DNA of 64,000 bases from Alicyclobacillus tolerans (GTDB lineage Bacteria > Bacillota > Bacilli > Alicyclobacillales > Alicyclobacillaceae), in the NCBI RefSeq assembly GCF_900142255.1, contig NZ_FRAF01000002.1, forward strand, positions 1 to 64,000. Reading direction: 5' to 3'. Shown one piece after another: positions 33,492 through 40,892 of the stretch. The notes under the pieces were generated by a model that was not told the origin of the DNA, made no database searches, and saw only the letters and a list, made by a program, of their open reading frames with translations. Every line of letters starts with the position of its first letter. The first letter of the stretch is position 1. The translations under genes were made by a program, and so were the position numbers.

Positions 33492-34780
33492 TCATCCGTC
33501 GCTACAGTTCAGACCAATGGATTTGGCAACGAACATTAACATCAGAAACAGCTGTTCAATCCAAGGTATCCGAGATATTGGAAACTATTCGAAGAGACGG
33601 AGACTTTGCTTTGCGTCGTTACACACAGGAATTCGATAGATGGCAAGGAGCTATGAACGCTGAAGAGCCTCTTTCTGTACCGCGATCTGTGCGCGAAGCA
33701 GCGTTAGCGGCAACACCTGCGTCTCTTCAGACGGCTTTGCGAGAAGCGGCTCAGCGCATTCGCCGTTTCCACGAAGACGTGCTTCCGGATAATCGTCAAT
33801 TTGAACAAGCAGGAGCGACGCTTGGGATGGTTTGGCGTCCGTTGCGTCGAGTGGGTGTTTATGCGCCGGGTGGTAAAGCTGCCTATCCATCCACGGTCTT
33901 CATGAATACTATACCCGCTCAAGTAGCAGGTGTAACAGAAATTGTTTTGGCCTCTCCTCCACAAGCTGAGACAGGCTGGCCCCATCCTCTGATATTGGCG
34001 GCAGCTGAAATTGCTGGTGTGCAAGAGGTGTATCGCATAGGCGGAGCACAGGCGATTGCCGCATTTGCCTATGGGACTGCCAGTGTACCCGCTGTTGAGA
34101 AAATTGTCGGTCCAGGCAATCAATGGGTTGCCACAGCCAAACAGCAGGTTCAGTCACATGTTGCAATTGATTCCATCGCTGGACCAAGTGAAGTATTTGT
34201 AATAGCTGATCATACGGCTAAAGCCCCCTATGTAGCTGCTGACATGTTAGCTCAAGCAGAACATGATGAAGCTGCTGGTGCTGTCTGTATCAGTACAGAT
34301 CGCCGTTTGTTGGATGAAGTAGCAAGCGAGTTGGAACGGCAATTGGCTATTTTGCCGAGGAGATCGATTGCTGCTCAGGCTCTACAGACATGGGGTGCGC
34401 TGGTTGAAGTGGCTTCAATGACTGAAGCGATTGAGTTAACCAATCAAATGGCACCAGAGCATGTGGAATTACATGTGGCTCATCCATACGAAATTTTGCC
34501 TGAGTTAAGAACAGTGGGCGCGGTGTTTCTTGGTGAATATACGCCAGAACCTGTAGGCGATTATTTGGCCGGACCCAACCATGTATTGCCGACACATGGT
34601 ACAGCCCGTTTTGCATCTGGGCTCTCTGTGCATGATTTTCTGCGTCGTTTTACTTATGTGTCATATGATTCAACCGCTTTAGCTCGTGATGCGGAATCGA
34701 TTATCCGATTGGCAGAAGCCGAAGGACTTGACGGCCATGCGCGAGCTGTACAAATTCGCTTGGAAGGTGAGCGTTCGTGA
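33488..34780 (+). CDS. hisD: Histidinol dehydrogenase
   Basis: 430 aa, the usual length. 'RVGVYAPGGKAAYPSTVFMNTIPAQVAGV', 'RIGGAQAIAAFAYGT', 'KIVGPGNQWVATAKQQV', 'DSIAGPSEVFVIAD' and 'LAQAEHDEAAGAVCIS' are HisD signatures, including the zinc-binding Gln/His residues. It carries out the last two oxidations to histidine. ATG 33488 overlaps the hisG stop (ATGA) and has GGAGAGG upstream. Confidence 0.95.
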   Translation: MIIRRYSSDQWIWQRTLTSETAVQSKVSEILETIRRDGDFALRRYTQEFDRWQGAMNAEEPLSVPRSVREAALAATPASLQTALREAAQRIRRFHEDVLPDNRQFEQAGATLGMVWRPLRRVGVYAPGGKAAYPSTVFMNTIPAQVAGVTEIVLASPPQAETGWPHPLILAAAEIAGVQEVYRIGGAQAIAAFAYGTASVPAVEKIVGPGNQWVATAKQQVQSHVAIDSIAGPSEVFVIADHTAKAPYVAADMLAQAEHDEAAGAVCISTDRRLLDEVASELERQLAILPRRSIAAQALQTWGALVEVASMTEAIELTNQMAPEHVELHVAHPYEILPELRTVGAVFLGEYTPEPVGDYLAGPNHVLPTHGTARFASGLSVHDFLRRFTYVSYDSTALARDAESIIRLAEAEGLDGHARAVQIRLEGERS

Positions 34781-35409
34781 ATGTAAATCGTTTTGAGAAA
34801 GAGGATGAAACAGGCTATCCATCTGTGCGAAAAGCGAAGATTGTTCGTCAAACGGGTGAGACGTCAGTCGAACTGGAACTTTGTTTAGACGGTCAAGGAC
34901 AGGCGCAATTGGATATACCGGTGCCTTTTTTGAGTCATATGCTCCATTTGTTTGCCGTTCACAGTGGATGTGATTTGACCATTCAGGCGAGCGGTGACAT
35001 TGAAGTCGATGATCATCATTTGGTAGAAGATATCGGAATTTGTCTAGGGCGAGCGCTTTACGAATCTCTAGGAGATAAGGTGGGCATTCGTCGTTACGGT
35101 CAACGTTATACACCTATGGATGAAGCGTTGGCTCGCACGGTACTCGATTTTTCTGGGCGTAGCGCCTTTGTTTGGCAAACGGAATTTCGTCAAGATAAAA
35201 TCGGTCAATTTTCTACCGAATTGGTTGAAGAATTTTTTAAGTCAGTCGCCAATGAAGCGCGTATGGCGCTGCATATGGCGGTTCTCTATGGATCCAATCA
35301 TCATCATATGGTAGAAGCTCTCTTTAAATCATTTGCTGCGGCCTTGCGAGAAGCTGTGACACTCGAACATCATCAACGCTTGCTTAGCTCTAAAGGGGTG
35401 CTCGAATGA
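34777..35409 (+). CDS. hisB: Imidazoleglycerol-phosphate dehydratase
   Basis: 210 aa. The two metal-binding His clusters are 'DDHHLVEDIGICLG' and 'SNHHHMVEALFKSFAAAL', with 'PFLSHMLHLFAVHSGCDL'. Mono-functional dehydratase, with no HAD phosphatase domain. GTG 34777 overlaps the hisD stop and has GGAAGGTGA upstream. Confidence 0.95.
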   Translation: MNVNRFEKEDETGYPSVRKAKIVRQTGETSVELELCLDGQGQAQLDIPVPFLSHMLHLFAVHSGCDLTIQASGDIEVDDHHLVEDIGICLGRALYESLGDKVGIRRYGQRYTPMDEALARTVLDFSGRSAFVWQTEFRQDKIGQFSTELVEEFFKSVANEARMALHMAVLYGSNHHHMVEALFKSFAAALREAVTLEHHQRLLSSKGVLE

Positions 35410-36062
35410 TTGCGGTATTGGATTTAGGTATTGGGAATTTGTCGAGTGTACGTGCTGGTCTCGCCAGGGCGGGGGCTGAGACTGTAGTTTTGGCGAATCT
35501 CCACGATTGGCAGATGAACTTTGATCCCTCCTCACAAGTCAAAGCCTTAGTTTTGCCAGGTGTTGGTGCTTTTGGTGACGCCATGTTCCAGTTACGGTCC
35601 CGTCAGTTGTTGTCGCCGCTAAAAAAACTAGCTGCCTCTGGATTTCCGATTCTCGGTATTTGTCTGGGCATGCAACTCTTATTCAGTACTTCAGAAGAGC
35701 ATCAAGGTGCCATAGGATTGGGACTATTGCCGGGCAAAATCGTTCGATTTCCTTCTGTCGATCGGGTGCCGCATATGGGGTGGAATACACTGGACGTCCT
35801 ACGCAAGCATCCGCTTTTAAACGGGATCGACCCTGGTGATTTTGTCTATTTTGTTCATTCTTACTATGCAGTACCTCTTGAAGAGGAAATTGTCTTTGCT
35901 GCTACCCATTATGCAGGTGTACAAGTGCCTGCAATTGTTGGACGCGGACAACTCTTTGGAATGCAGTTTCACCCGGAAAAGAGTGGTCGCGTGGGGGCCA
36001 AGTTACTAGAAAACTTTGTGGAACTGTCCGAACAGGGGGTACGTCCGAATGTCCGAGTTTAG
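35406..36062 (+). CDS. hisH: Imidazole glycerol phosphate synthase, glutamine amidotransferase subunit
   Basis: 218 aa. Class I glutaminase with the nucleophile in 'LGICLGMQLLFSTSEEH' and 'FGMQFHPEKSG' for His/Glu; begins 'MIAVLDLGIGNLSSVRAGL'. It supplies ammonia to HisF. Overlaps hisB by 4 bp. Confidence 0.95.
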   Translation: MIAVLDLGIGNLSSVRAGLARAGAETVVLANLHDWQMNFDPSSQVKALVLPGVGAFGDAMFQLRSRQLLSPLKKLAASGFPILGICLGMQLLFSTSEEHQGAIGLGLLPGKIVRFPSVDRVPHMGWNTLDVLRKHPLLNGIDPGDFVYFVHSYYAVPLEEEIVFAATHYAGVQVPAIVGRGQLFGMQFHPEKSGRVGAKLLENFVELSEQGVRPNVRV

Positions 36063-36819
36063 GATTTACCCTGCGCTCGACTTTCTGGGTGGCCGCTGTG
36101 TTCGGCTCTATCAGGGAGAATATGGAAGTGCGGCGGAAGTCAGTACCCATCCGTTGGCTACAGCCGAAACTTATCTGCAGTCTGGCTGCCGTTATTTGCA
36201 TGTGGTCGATCTCGATGCGGCTCGTTCTCCGAAGCACATTGCGCAAACTTCGGTGAATCGTGAGATTATACGGGACATTTGTCGGCTTGCGTCTACCTGC
36301 AATGCAAAAGTCCAAGTAGGTGGCGGCGTCCGTTCCTTGGCTGATCTTGCCGCTTGGCTGGAAGTGGGAGCAAGTCGCTGTGTAGTGGGCACAGCTGCTC
36401 GTGAAGAGGGTTTTCTGCAAACGGCGGTCGAACGTTTTGGCGCAGAAGCTGTAGTTGTGGGACTGGATGGACGAGATGGAAAACTTGCCGTTCAGGGTTG
36501 GGAAGAGCAAACCAATCAACCGCTGATAGAAGTCGCTGTTTGGGCACGACAGGCTGGGGTAAGGACTGCTGTGGTGACGGATGTGCGTAAGGACGGAACC
36601 GGCCAAGGACCCAATTTACAAATCGCTCGGGAAATTGCTGAAGCGACCGGTTTATCCGTGATAGCTTCAGGCGGTGTAGCCCATCTTGACCATGTGCAAG
36701 CAGTGCAAAAATCCGGATTAGCTGGGGTCATAGTAGGAAAGGCGCTTTATAGTGGTCAGATAGAACTTTCTCAAGTGGCAGCTTGGTGGCAAAGTGAAAA
36801 GGGGGATGTGTCGTGCTGA
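36049..36819 (+). CDS. hisA: ProFAR isomerase
   Basis: 256 aa (beta/alpha)8 barrel. 'YPALDFLGGRCVRLYQGEYG' carries the N-terminal catalytic Asp; 'VVDLDAARSPKH', 'VQVGGGVRSLADLAAWLEVGASRCVVGTAA' and 'VTDVRKDGTGQGPNLQ' complete the pattern. ATG 36049 with GGGGGT upstream lies inside the end of hisH (14-bp overlap); an earlier in-frame ATG (36016) is unlikely. Confidence 0.94.
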   Translation: MSEFRIYPALDFLGGRCVRLYQGEYGSAAEVSTHPLATAETYLQSGCRYLHVVDLDAARSPKHIAQTSVNREIIRDICRLASTCNAKVQVGGGVRSLADLAAWLEVGASRCVVGTAAREEGFLQTAVERFGAEAVVVGLDGRDGKLAVQGWEEQTNQPLIEVAVWARQAGVRTAVVTDVRKDGTGQGPNLQIAREIAEATGLSVIASGGVAHLDHVQAVQKSGLAGVIVGKALYSGQIELSQVAAWWQSEKGDVSC

Positions 36820-37580
36820 CCAAACGAATTGTCCCCTGTTTTGATGTGGATGCGGGACGTGTGGTGAAACACGTAGGTTTTTTAGAAAATCGCCGCGATG
36901 CAGGAGACCCAGTAGCGTTAGCAGAGCGTTATTCTGAAGAAGGAGCCGATGAACTGGTACTTTTGGATATTTCGGCTTCTTTGGAAGGCAGACTGGCCGT
37001 CTTGCGAGTGGTAGAGGAAGTGGCCTCTCGTATTCAGATTCCGCTCACCGTAGGCGGGGGTGTCAATCGTATTCAAGATGTGCGTGATTTGCTGATGGCT
37101 GGAGCGGATAAAGTGTCCATGAATACGGGGGCCGTGCGTTCTCCAGAGCTCATACAGGAAGCAGCCCGCCGTTTTGGCGAGCAGTGTGTGGTTGTGGCCA
37201 TTGATGCTAAAAAAAATTCTCTGACAGGCGACTATGAAGTGATGATAAAAGGCGGAAAACAGTCGACAGGGCTTGAAGTTGTCCATTGGGCACGCCGTGC
37301 TGTCAGCCTTGGGGCGGGTGAAATACTCCTCACCTCGTTTGTGCAAGATGGAACTAAAAGTGGTTTTGATATTACATTGACGCGGGCGGTTGCAGAAGCA
37401 GTTTCTGTGCCCGTAATAGCTTCAGGCGGGGCTGGTTGTGTAGAAGATTTTTACGATGTCTTTACTCAAACAGAAGCAGCCGCGGCACTAGCTGCTACAA
37501 TTTTCCATTTTTCTGAAACTTCTATTCGTGAAGTCAAGTCGTATTGCCGCCAGAGAGGAGTGGCTATTCGATGGATTTAG
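36813..37580 (+). CDS. hisF: Imidazole glycerol phosphate synthase, cyclase subunit
   Basis: 255 aa. '[19 protein letters not shown]' with the catalytic Asp, '[15 protein letters not shown]', '[27 protein letters not shown]', '[15 protein letters not shown]' with the second Asp. One frequent HisF text, 'FLDITAS', is here LLDISAS. GTG 36813, GGGGGAT upstream, 7-bp overlap with hisA. Confidence 0.95.
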   Translation: MLTKRIVPCFDVDAGRVVKHVGFLENRRDAGDPVALAERYSEEGADELVLLDISASLEGRLAVLRVVEEVASRIQIPLTVGGGVNRIQDVRDLLMAGADKVSMNTGAVRSPELIQEAARRFGEQCVVVAIDAKKNSLTGDYEVMIKGGKQSTGLEVVHWARRAVSLGAGEILLTSFVQDGTKSGFDITLTRAVAEAVSVPVIASGGAGCVEDFYDVFTQTEAAAALAATIFHFSETSIREVKSYCRQRGVAIRWI

Positions 37581-38323
37581 CAACAGGCGAATCTGCCATG
37601 CAGTCTGTAGCACTGGCTCGCGTCCGTTACGATGCAACAACAGGATTGGTGCCGGTTATCGTCCAAGAGGCTAAGACGCGTGAGGTATTGATGATGGCTT
37701 ATGCGAATCGCGAAGCTCTCAAACGTACGTTGGCGACAGGTCAAGCCTGGTTTTTCAGCCGATCTCGTCAAGAATATTGGCGCAAAGGCGCAACTTCTGG
37801 AAACACGCTGAATGTGCTTTCTATCTGGGTCGATTGTGACGCGGACAGCCTCATTTATTGGGTAGAAGCTGTTGGACCTGCATGCCACACAGGTGAGCGT
37901 AGTTGTTTTTATCGAACCTTGGTATCGGACAGTATGGCTGAACAGGCGGATAAACTGAGTGGGGAAGTGAGTATAGAAAGGTCAATAGAAAAACAGATGG
38001 ACGATTCTGCGAGAAAAGTGTTAGATAATGGAACTGACTTTACACTGCTGGCTGATTTGTGGGATACTGTCATCAGTCGACAATCGGAAATGCCTGCAGG
38101 AAGTTATACCACCTATCTCTTCACGCAGGGCATGGACAAAATTGCCAAAAAAGTTGGAGAAGAAGCTGTCGAAGTTGCTCTGGCAGCCAAATCGTCAGAT
38201 GCTGTCAGACAGCGGGAAGAAGTAGCGGCTGAAAGCGCTGACCTACTTTATCACCTGCTGGTTCTTTGGAGTGCTTCTGGGGTTTCTCCGGCGGATGTAA
38301 TGGCAGTGTTGAGGAGCAGATAG
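37571..38323 (+). CDS. hisIE: Bifunctional phosphoribosyl-AMP cyclohydrolase / phosphoribosyl-ATP pyrophosphatase
   Basis: 250 aa. N-terminal HisI domain: 'REVLMMAYANREALKRTLAT', 'YWRKGATSGNTLNV' and the metal site 'WVDCDADSLIYWVEAVGPACHTGERSCF'. C-terminal HisE domain from about residue 155: 'PAGSYTTYLFTQGMDKIAKKVGEEAVEVALA' and 'ESADLLYHLLVLW'. ATG 37571 lies 10 bp inside hisF, with GAGGAG upstream. Confidence 0.94.
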   Translation: MDLATGESAMQSVALARVRYDATTGLVPVIVQEAKTREVLMMAYANREALKRTLATGQAWFFSRSRQEYWRKGATSGNTLNVLSIWVDCDADSLIYWVEAVGPACHTGERSCFYRTLVSDSMAEQADKLSGEVSIERSIEKQMDDSARKVLDNGTDFTLLADLWDTVISRQSEMPAGSYTTYLFTQGMDKIAKKVGEEAVEVALAAKSSDAVRQREEVAAESADLLYHLLVLWSASGVSPADVMAVLRSR

Positions 38324-38328
38324 CGCAG

Positions 38329-39258
38329 ATGCAGTCAGAAGTTGTACCACCTCCTGGAGAAGCGCCTGCCTCGCCATCGCGCGAGGCATTTGGTTTGTTT
38401 TCCGTCCTTTTTGTCAATCTTATTTGGGCTGCGAGTTTTCCGGCCACTGCGTTTGCCGTACATAGTTTTCCTCCTGTTTTTTTGACACTGATGCGCCTAT
38501 CGGTAGGCGGACTGCTTTTGTCGCCTTGGCTTTTTTTGCGATCAGCGCGTCGCCTTTTCCATCCTCGTGTGTTAGCACTCAGTGCCTTCTTGGGTGTAGT
38601 CGGTTTTTCCTTGCCAGTTTTTTTCGAGACAGAAGGTCTGTATCAATCGACTCCAGCTGTAGCTGCCATTTCTATAGCGATGGAACCTCTTTTTACAACC
38701 TTCATTGCTGCGATGGTTTTGCGAGAGCGGCTAACATGGCGGCGGATTTTTGCTTTGTTTTTAGCGCTGATAGGTGCTTATGCGATTGCAGGGTTTCCTC
38801 GTCCAGACAATCCAGGCTATTGGCTTGGCGACTTGTTTATGTTGGCTGCCGTTCTGTGCTATGCTGTGTACAATGCGTTGTCAAAAAAATTGACCGATTC
38901 TGTACCTTCTATGCCAGCTGCTTCAGCATCATTGTTATTTGGTGCCCTTGGCAGTTTACCTATCTGGCTTTTGCTCCATCATCCGCTGCCGCACGAATGG
39001 ATTTCCAAAGACATATATGCAGCAGCCTATTTGACACTCTTTTGTACGACTGGCGCTTATGTGCTCTGGAATCTTATTTTGCGTGTTTTTCACGCCTCTT
39101 TTGCAGCGTTGTTTCTCTATTTGCAACCCGTTTTTGGGGTGTTGCTCTCCGTTTGGTTGCTTCACATTCAACCGGAAGCATCCTTTTATGTCGGAAGTGT
39201 CGTTATTCTATTTAGCCTATTTCTAGGTAGACAACAGAGAGGAGAACGGTCGGATTGA
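38329..39258 (+). CDS. EamA/DMT-superfamily transporter
   Basis: 309 aa with about ten hydrophobic helices in two EamA repeats ('NLIWAASFPATAFAVHSFPP' and 'LGDLFMLAAVLCYAVYNALSKK'). Drug/metabolite exporters of this type often move amino acids or their analogues. It starts 5 bp after the hisIE stop (ATG 38329, GAGGAG upstream) and overlaps the next gene, so it appears to be part of the his transcription unit; export of histidine or an intermediate is only a suggestion. Confidence 0.85.
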   Translation: MQSEVVPPPGEAPASPSREAFGLFSVLFVNLIWAASFPATAFAVHSFPPVFLTLMRLSVGGLLLSPWLFLRSARRLFHPRVLALSAFLGVVGFSLPVFFETEGLYQSTPAVAAISIAMEPLFTTFIAAMVLRERLTWRRIFALFLALIGAYAIAGFPRPDNPGYWLGDLFMLAAVLCYAVYNALSKKLTDSVPSMPAASASLLFGALGSLPIWLLLHHPLPHEWISKDIYAAAYLTLFCTTGAYVLWNLILRVFHASFAALFLYLQPVFGVLLSVWLLHIQPEASFYVGSVVILFSLFLGRQQRGERSD

Positions 39259-40061
39259 ATCCATTTGTTCACACGCTTATTTCGCCTCACGGATTTGAAC
39301 TGATTCCTTCGCTCGACACAGCCAAACGTCCGGGAATTCAGCGTTTAAGGAGTGCTTTGGAAAAGCAAGGGAAACGTATGACAGCTGCTAAACCTGATTT
39401 ATTGGTGGTTTTGACACCGCATGGACTGCGCACGACCCGTTACACTACAGTAACAACCAGCACTTGGGTACGCGGGTTAGCGGAATACGACGGAGAAGAA
39501 GCCAGCATGGAATGTCCTGTAGCGCAGTCTTTTGCAGTGGGTTACGTAGAGGCTGCTGAGGCTGCAGGTTTACCACTTTTGGGTGTTCAGTTTGCCACGG
39601 CAGCAGGACCGCTCTCTGTTTTACCGCTTGATTGGGGAAGTATGGTTCCGCTCTGGTTTATGCCTGATGTTCCTGTTGTTATTATCACCCCAGCGCGAAA
39701 TTTGGATAAAGCGTCGTACATTCGCTGTGGAGAGCTATTGGCAGAGTGGACAGTGCGTCAGAAAAAACGTGTTGGCTTGATTGCCTCCTGTGACTGGGCG
39801 CATACGCACCATGAGGGCGGACCTTATGGTTTTGCCAAAGAAGCCGTGGAGTTGGATCAAAAAGTTCGGGATGTACTTATGCGTGGTGAATGGGAAGAAA
39901 TGGCGGATTGGGATTCTTCATTTGTTGAAGCTGCTAAACCCGACGGAATCCCACAAATTTTAATGTTAGCTGGTGCTGTGTCCAAAGCGGATCGTAAAAT
40001 TACAGAATGCGAATATGAGTGTCCTACCTATTTCGGAATGTTAGTAGCAGGACTCGCTTAA
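39255..40061 (+). CDS. Class III extradiol-dioxygenase-like protein (LigB family)
   Basis: 268 aa. Metal-site-like motifs 'TLISPHGFELIP', 'LLVVLTPHGLRTT' and 'GLIASCDWAHTHHEGGPYGF' resemble the LigB/AmmeMemoRadiSam-B fold, in which His and Glu bind iron. Known relatives open catechol-type rings or have no assigned reaction. TTG 39255 overlaps the transporter stop (TTGA). Its place at the end of a histidine operon is unexplained. Confidence 0.72.
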   Translation: MNPFVHTLISPHGFELIPSLDTAKRPGIQRLRSALEKQGKRMTAAKPDLLVVLTPHGLRTTRYTTVTTSTWVRGLAEYDGEEASMECPVAQSFAVGYVEAAEAAGLPLLGVQFATAAGPLSVLPLDWGSMVPLWFMPDVPVVIITPARNLDKASYIRCGELLAEWTVRQKKRVGLIASCDWAHTHHEGGPYGFAKEAVELDQKVRDVLMRGEWEEMADWDSSFVEAAKPDGIPQILMLAGAVSKADRKITECEYECPTYFGMLVAGLA

Positions 40062-40130
40062 GCGGTTTGTGAACGAGTCTCTTGTTACTCAGACGCGGAT
40101 TTGCTACACTGCTTGCAAACAGCATAAAGA

Positions 40131-40220
40131 AAAGAGGCGCTAGGGGTGCCCTTTGGCTGAGAGACCTATGTCAACCCTTTAGACTCGATCTGGATAATGC
40201 CAGCGAGAGGAAGTGCCAAG
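40131..40220 (+). ncRNA. TPP riboswitch (THI box)
   Basis: P1 pairs GGCGCT (40136-40141) with AGTGCC (40212-40217), including one G-U. Conserved pyrimidine-sensing CTGAGA lies at 40157-40162, and the pyrophosphate helix segment GATCTGGATAATGCCAGCG at 40187-40205. It precedes ykoE and a terminator, so thiamine pyrophosphate should switch off the transporter. Confidence 0.95.
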
Positions 40221-40232
40221 TTCGGGGAGAGT

Positions 40233-40271
40233 CACCTCTTTTCACGCCATTAGCGGGAGAGGTGTTTTTTT
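40233..40271 (+). terminator. Riboswitch-controlled terminator
   Basis: CACCTCT (40233-40239) pairs with AGAGGTG (40258-40264), followed by seven T. The 5' arm can instead pair over 9 bp with GAAAAGAGG at 40129-40137 just before and into P1, giving a ready antiterminator when TPP is absent. Confidence 0.8.
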
Positions 40272-40313
40272 ATGTCTACTCTCGCAAAACAATCATAATT
40301 TGGGGGAATGTTT

Positions 40314-40892
40314 ATGAGTTGGAAGTTGCGAGACATTGTCTTGTTAGCCATTCTCGCGGTTGTCAGTGGTCTGATTTTCCGTATTTTCGATTTCTTGTAC
40401 AACATTCTGCAAATCGGCAATATTGTCTGGCCGCCTGGTCAAAATATTTTAAACGGTGTCTGGTTTATTGCTGTCGGCTTGGTACCTTATATCATTCGTA
40501 AACCAGGGGCTGCGCTTTTGGCAGAAGTGCTTGCTGCCGTCGTTGAATGGGCGCTCGCTGGTCCTTATGGAATTAGTGGCGTTCTTTCTGGCTTATTGCA
40601 AGGTCTTGGCGGCGAATTGGCCTATCTGTTCTTTGCTTATCGTCGCTACAATCTCGGCGTCTTATCACTCTCAGGTGCGCTGGCCGGTGTGGGGTACGCT
40701 GTGCAATATTACTATCAGTATGGCGGTAATCATCTCACTCATTTGGATTTTATTCTTGCCGTTCTCATCAACTGTATTTCAGGAGTATTTTTTGCTGGAT
40801 TTGTGCCGAAATGGATTGATGATGCTCTTGCGCGTACAGGGCTTCTTCGCAATTACGCGATTGCTCAGCGAGCTAAGGGGATTTCACAGTGA
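40314..40892 (+). CDS. ykoE: Thiamine/HMP ECF transporter substrate-binding (S) subunit YkoE
   Basis: 192 aa with about five to six membrane helices. 'FRIFDFLYNILQIGNIVWPPGQNILNGVW' and 'ALLAEVLAAVVEWALAGPYGISGVLSGLLQGLGGELAYLFF' are typical of YkoE. It captures thiamine or the hydroxymethylpyrimidine precursor for the downstream energy-coupling module. ATG 40314 has GGGGGA 7 bp upstream (ATG 40308 overlaps it). GTGA overlap with the next gene. Confidence 0.9.
   Translation: MSWKLRDIVLLAILAVVSGLIFRIFDFLYNILQIGNIVWPPGQNILNGVWFIAVGLVPYIIRKPGAALLAEVLAAVVEWALAGPYGISGVLSGLLQGLGGELAYLFFAYRRYNLGVLSLSGALAGVGYAVQYYYQYGGNHLTHLDFILAVLINCISGVFFAGFVPKWIDDALARTGLLRNYAIAQRAKGISQ

Noticed and set aside
35902-36606. 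234-codon open frame on the minus strand
   Set aside because: Antisense of hisH/hisA, both clearly real.
38526-39215. 229-codon plus-strand frame with many hydrophobic and Cys residues
   Set aside because: Out-of-frame shadow of the EamA transporter.
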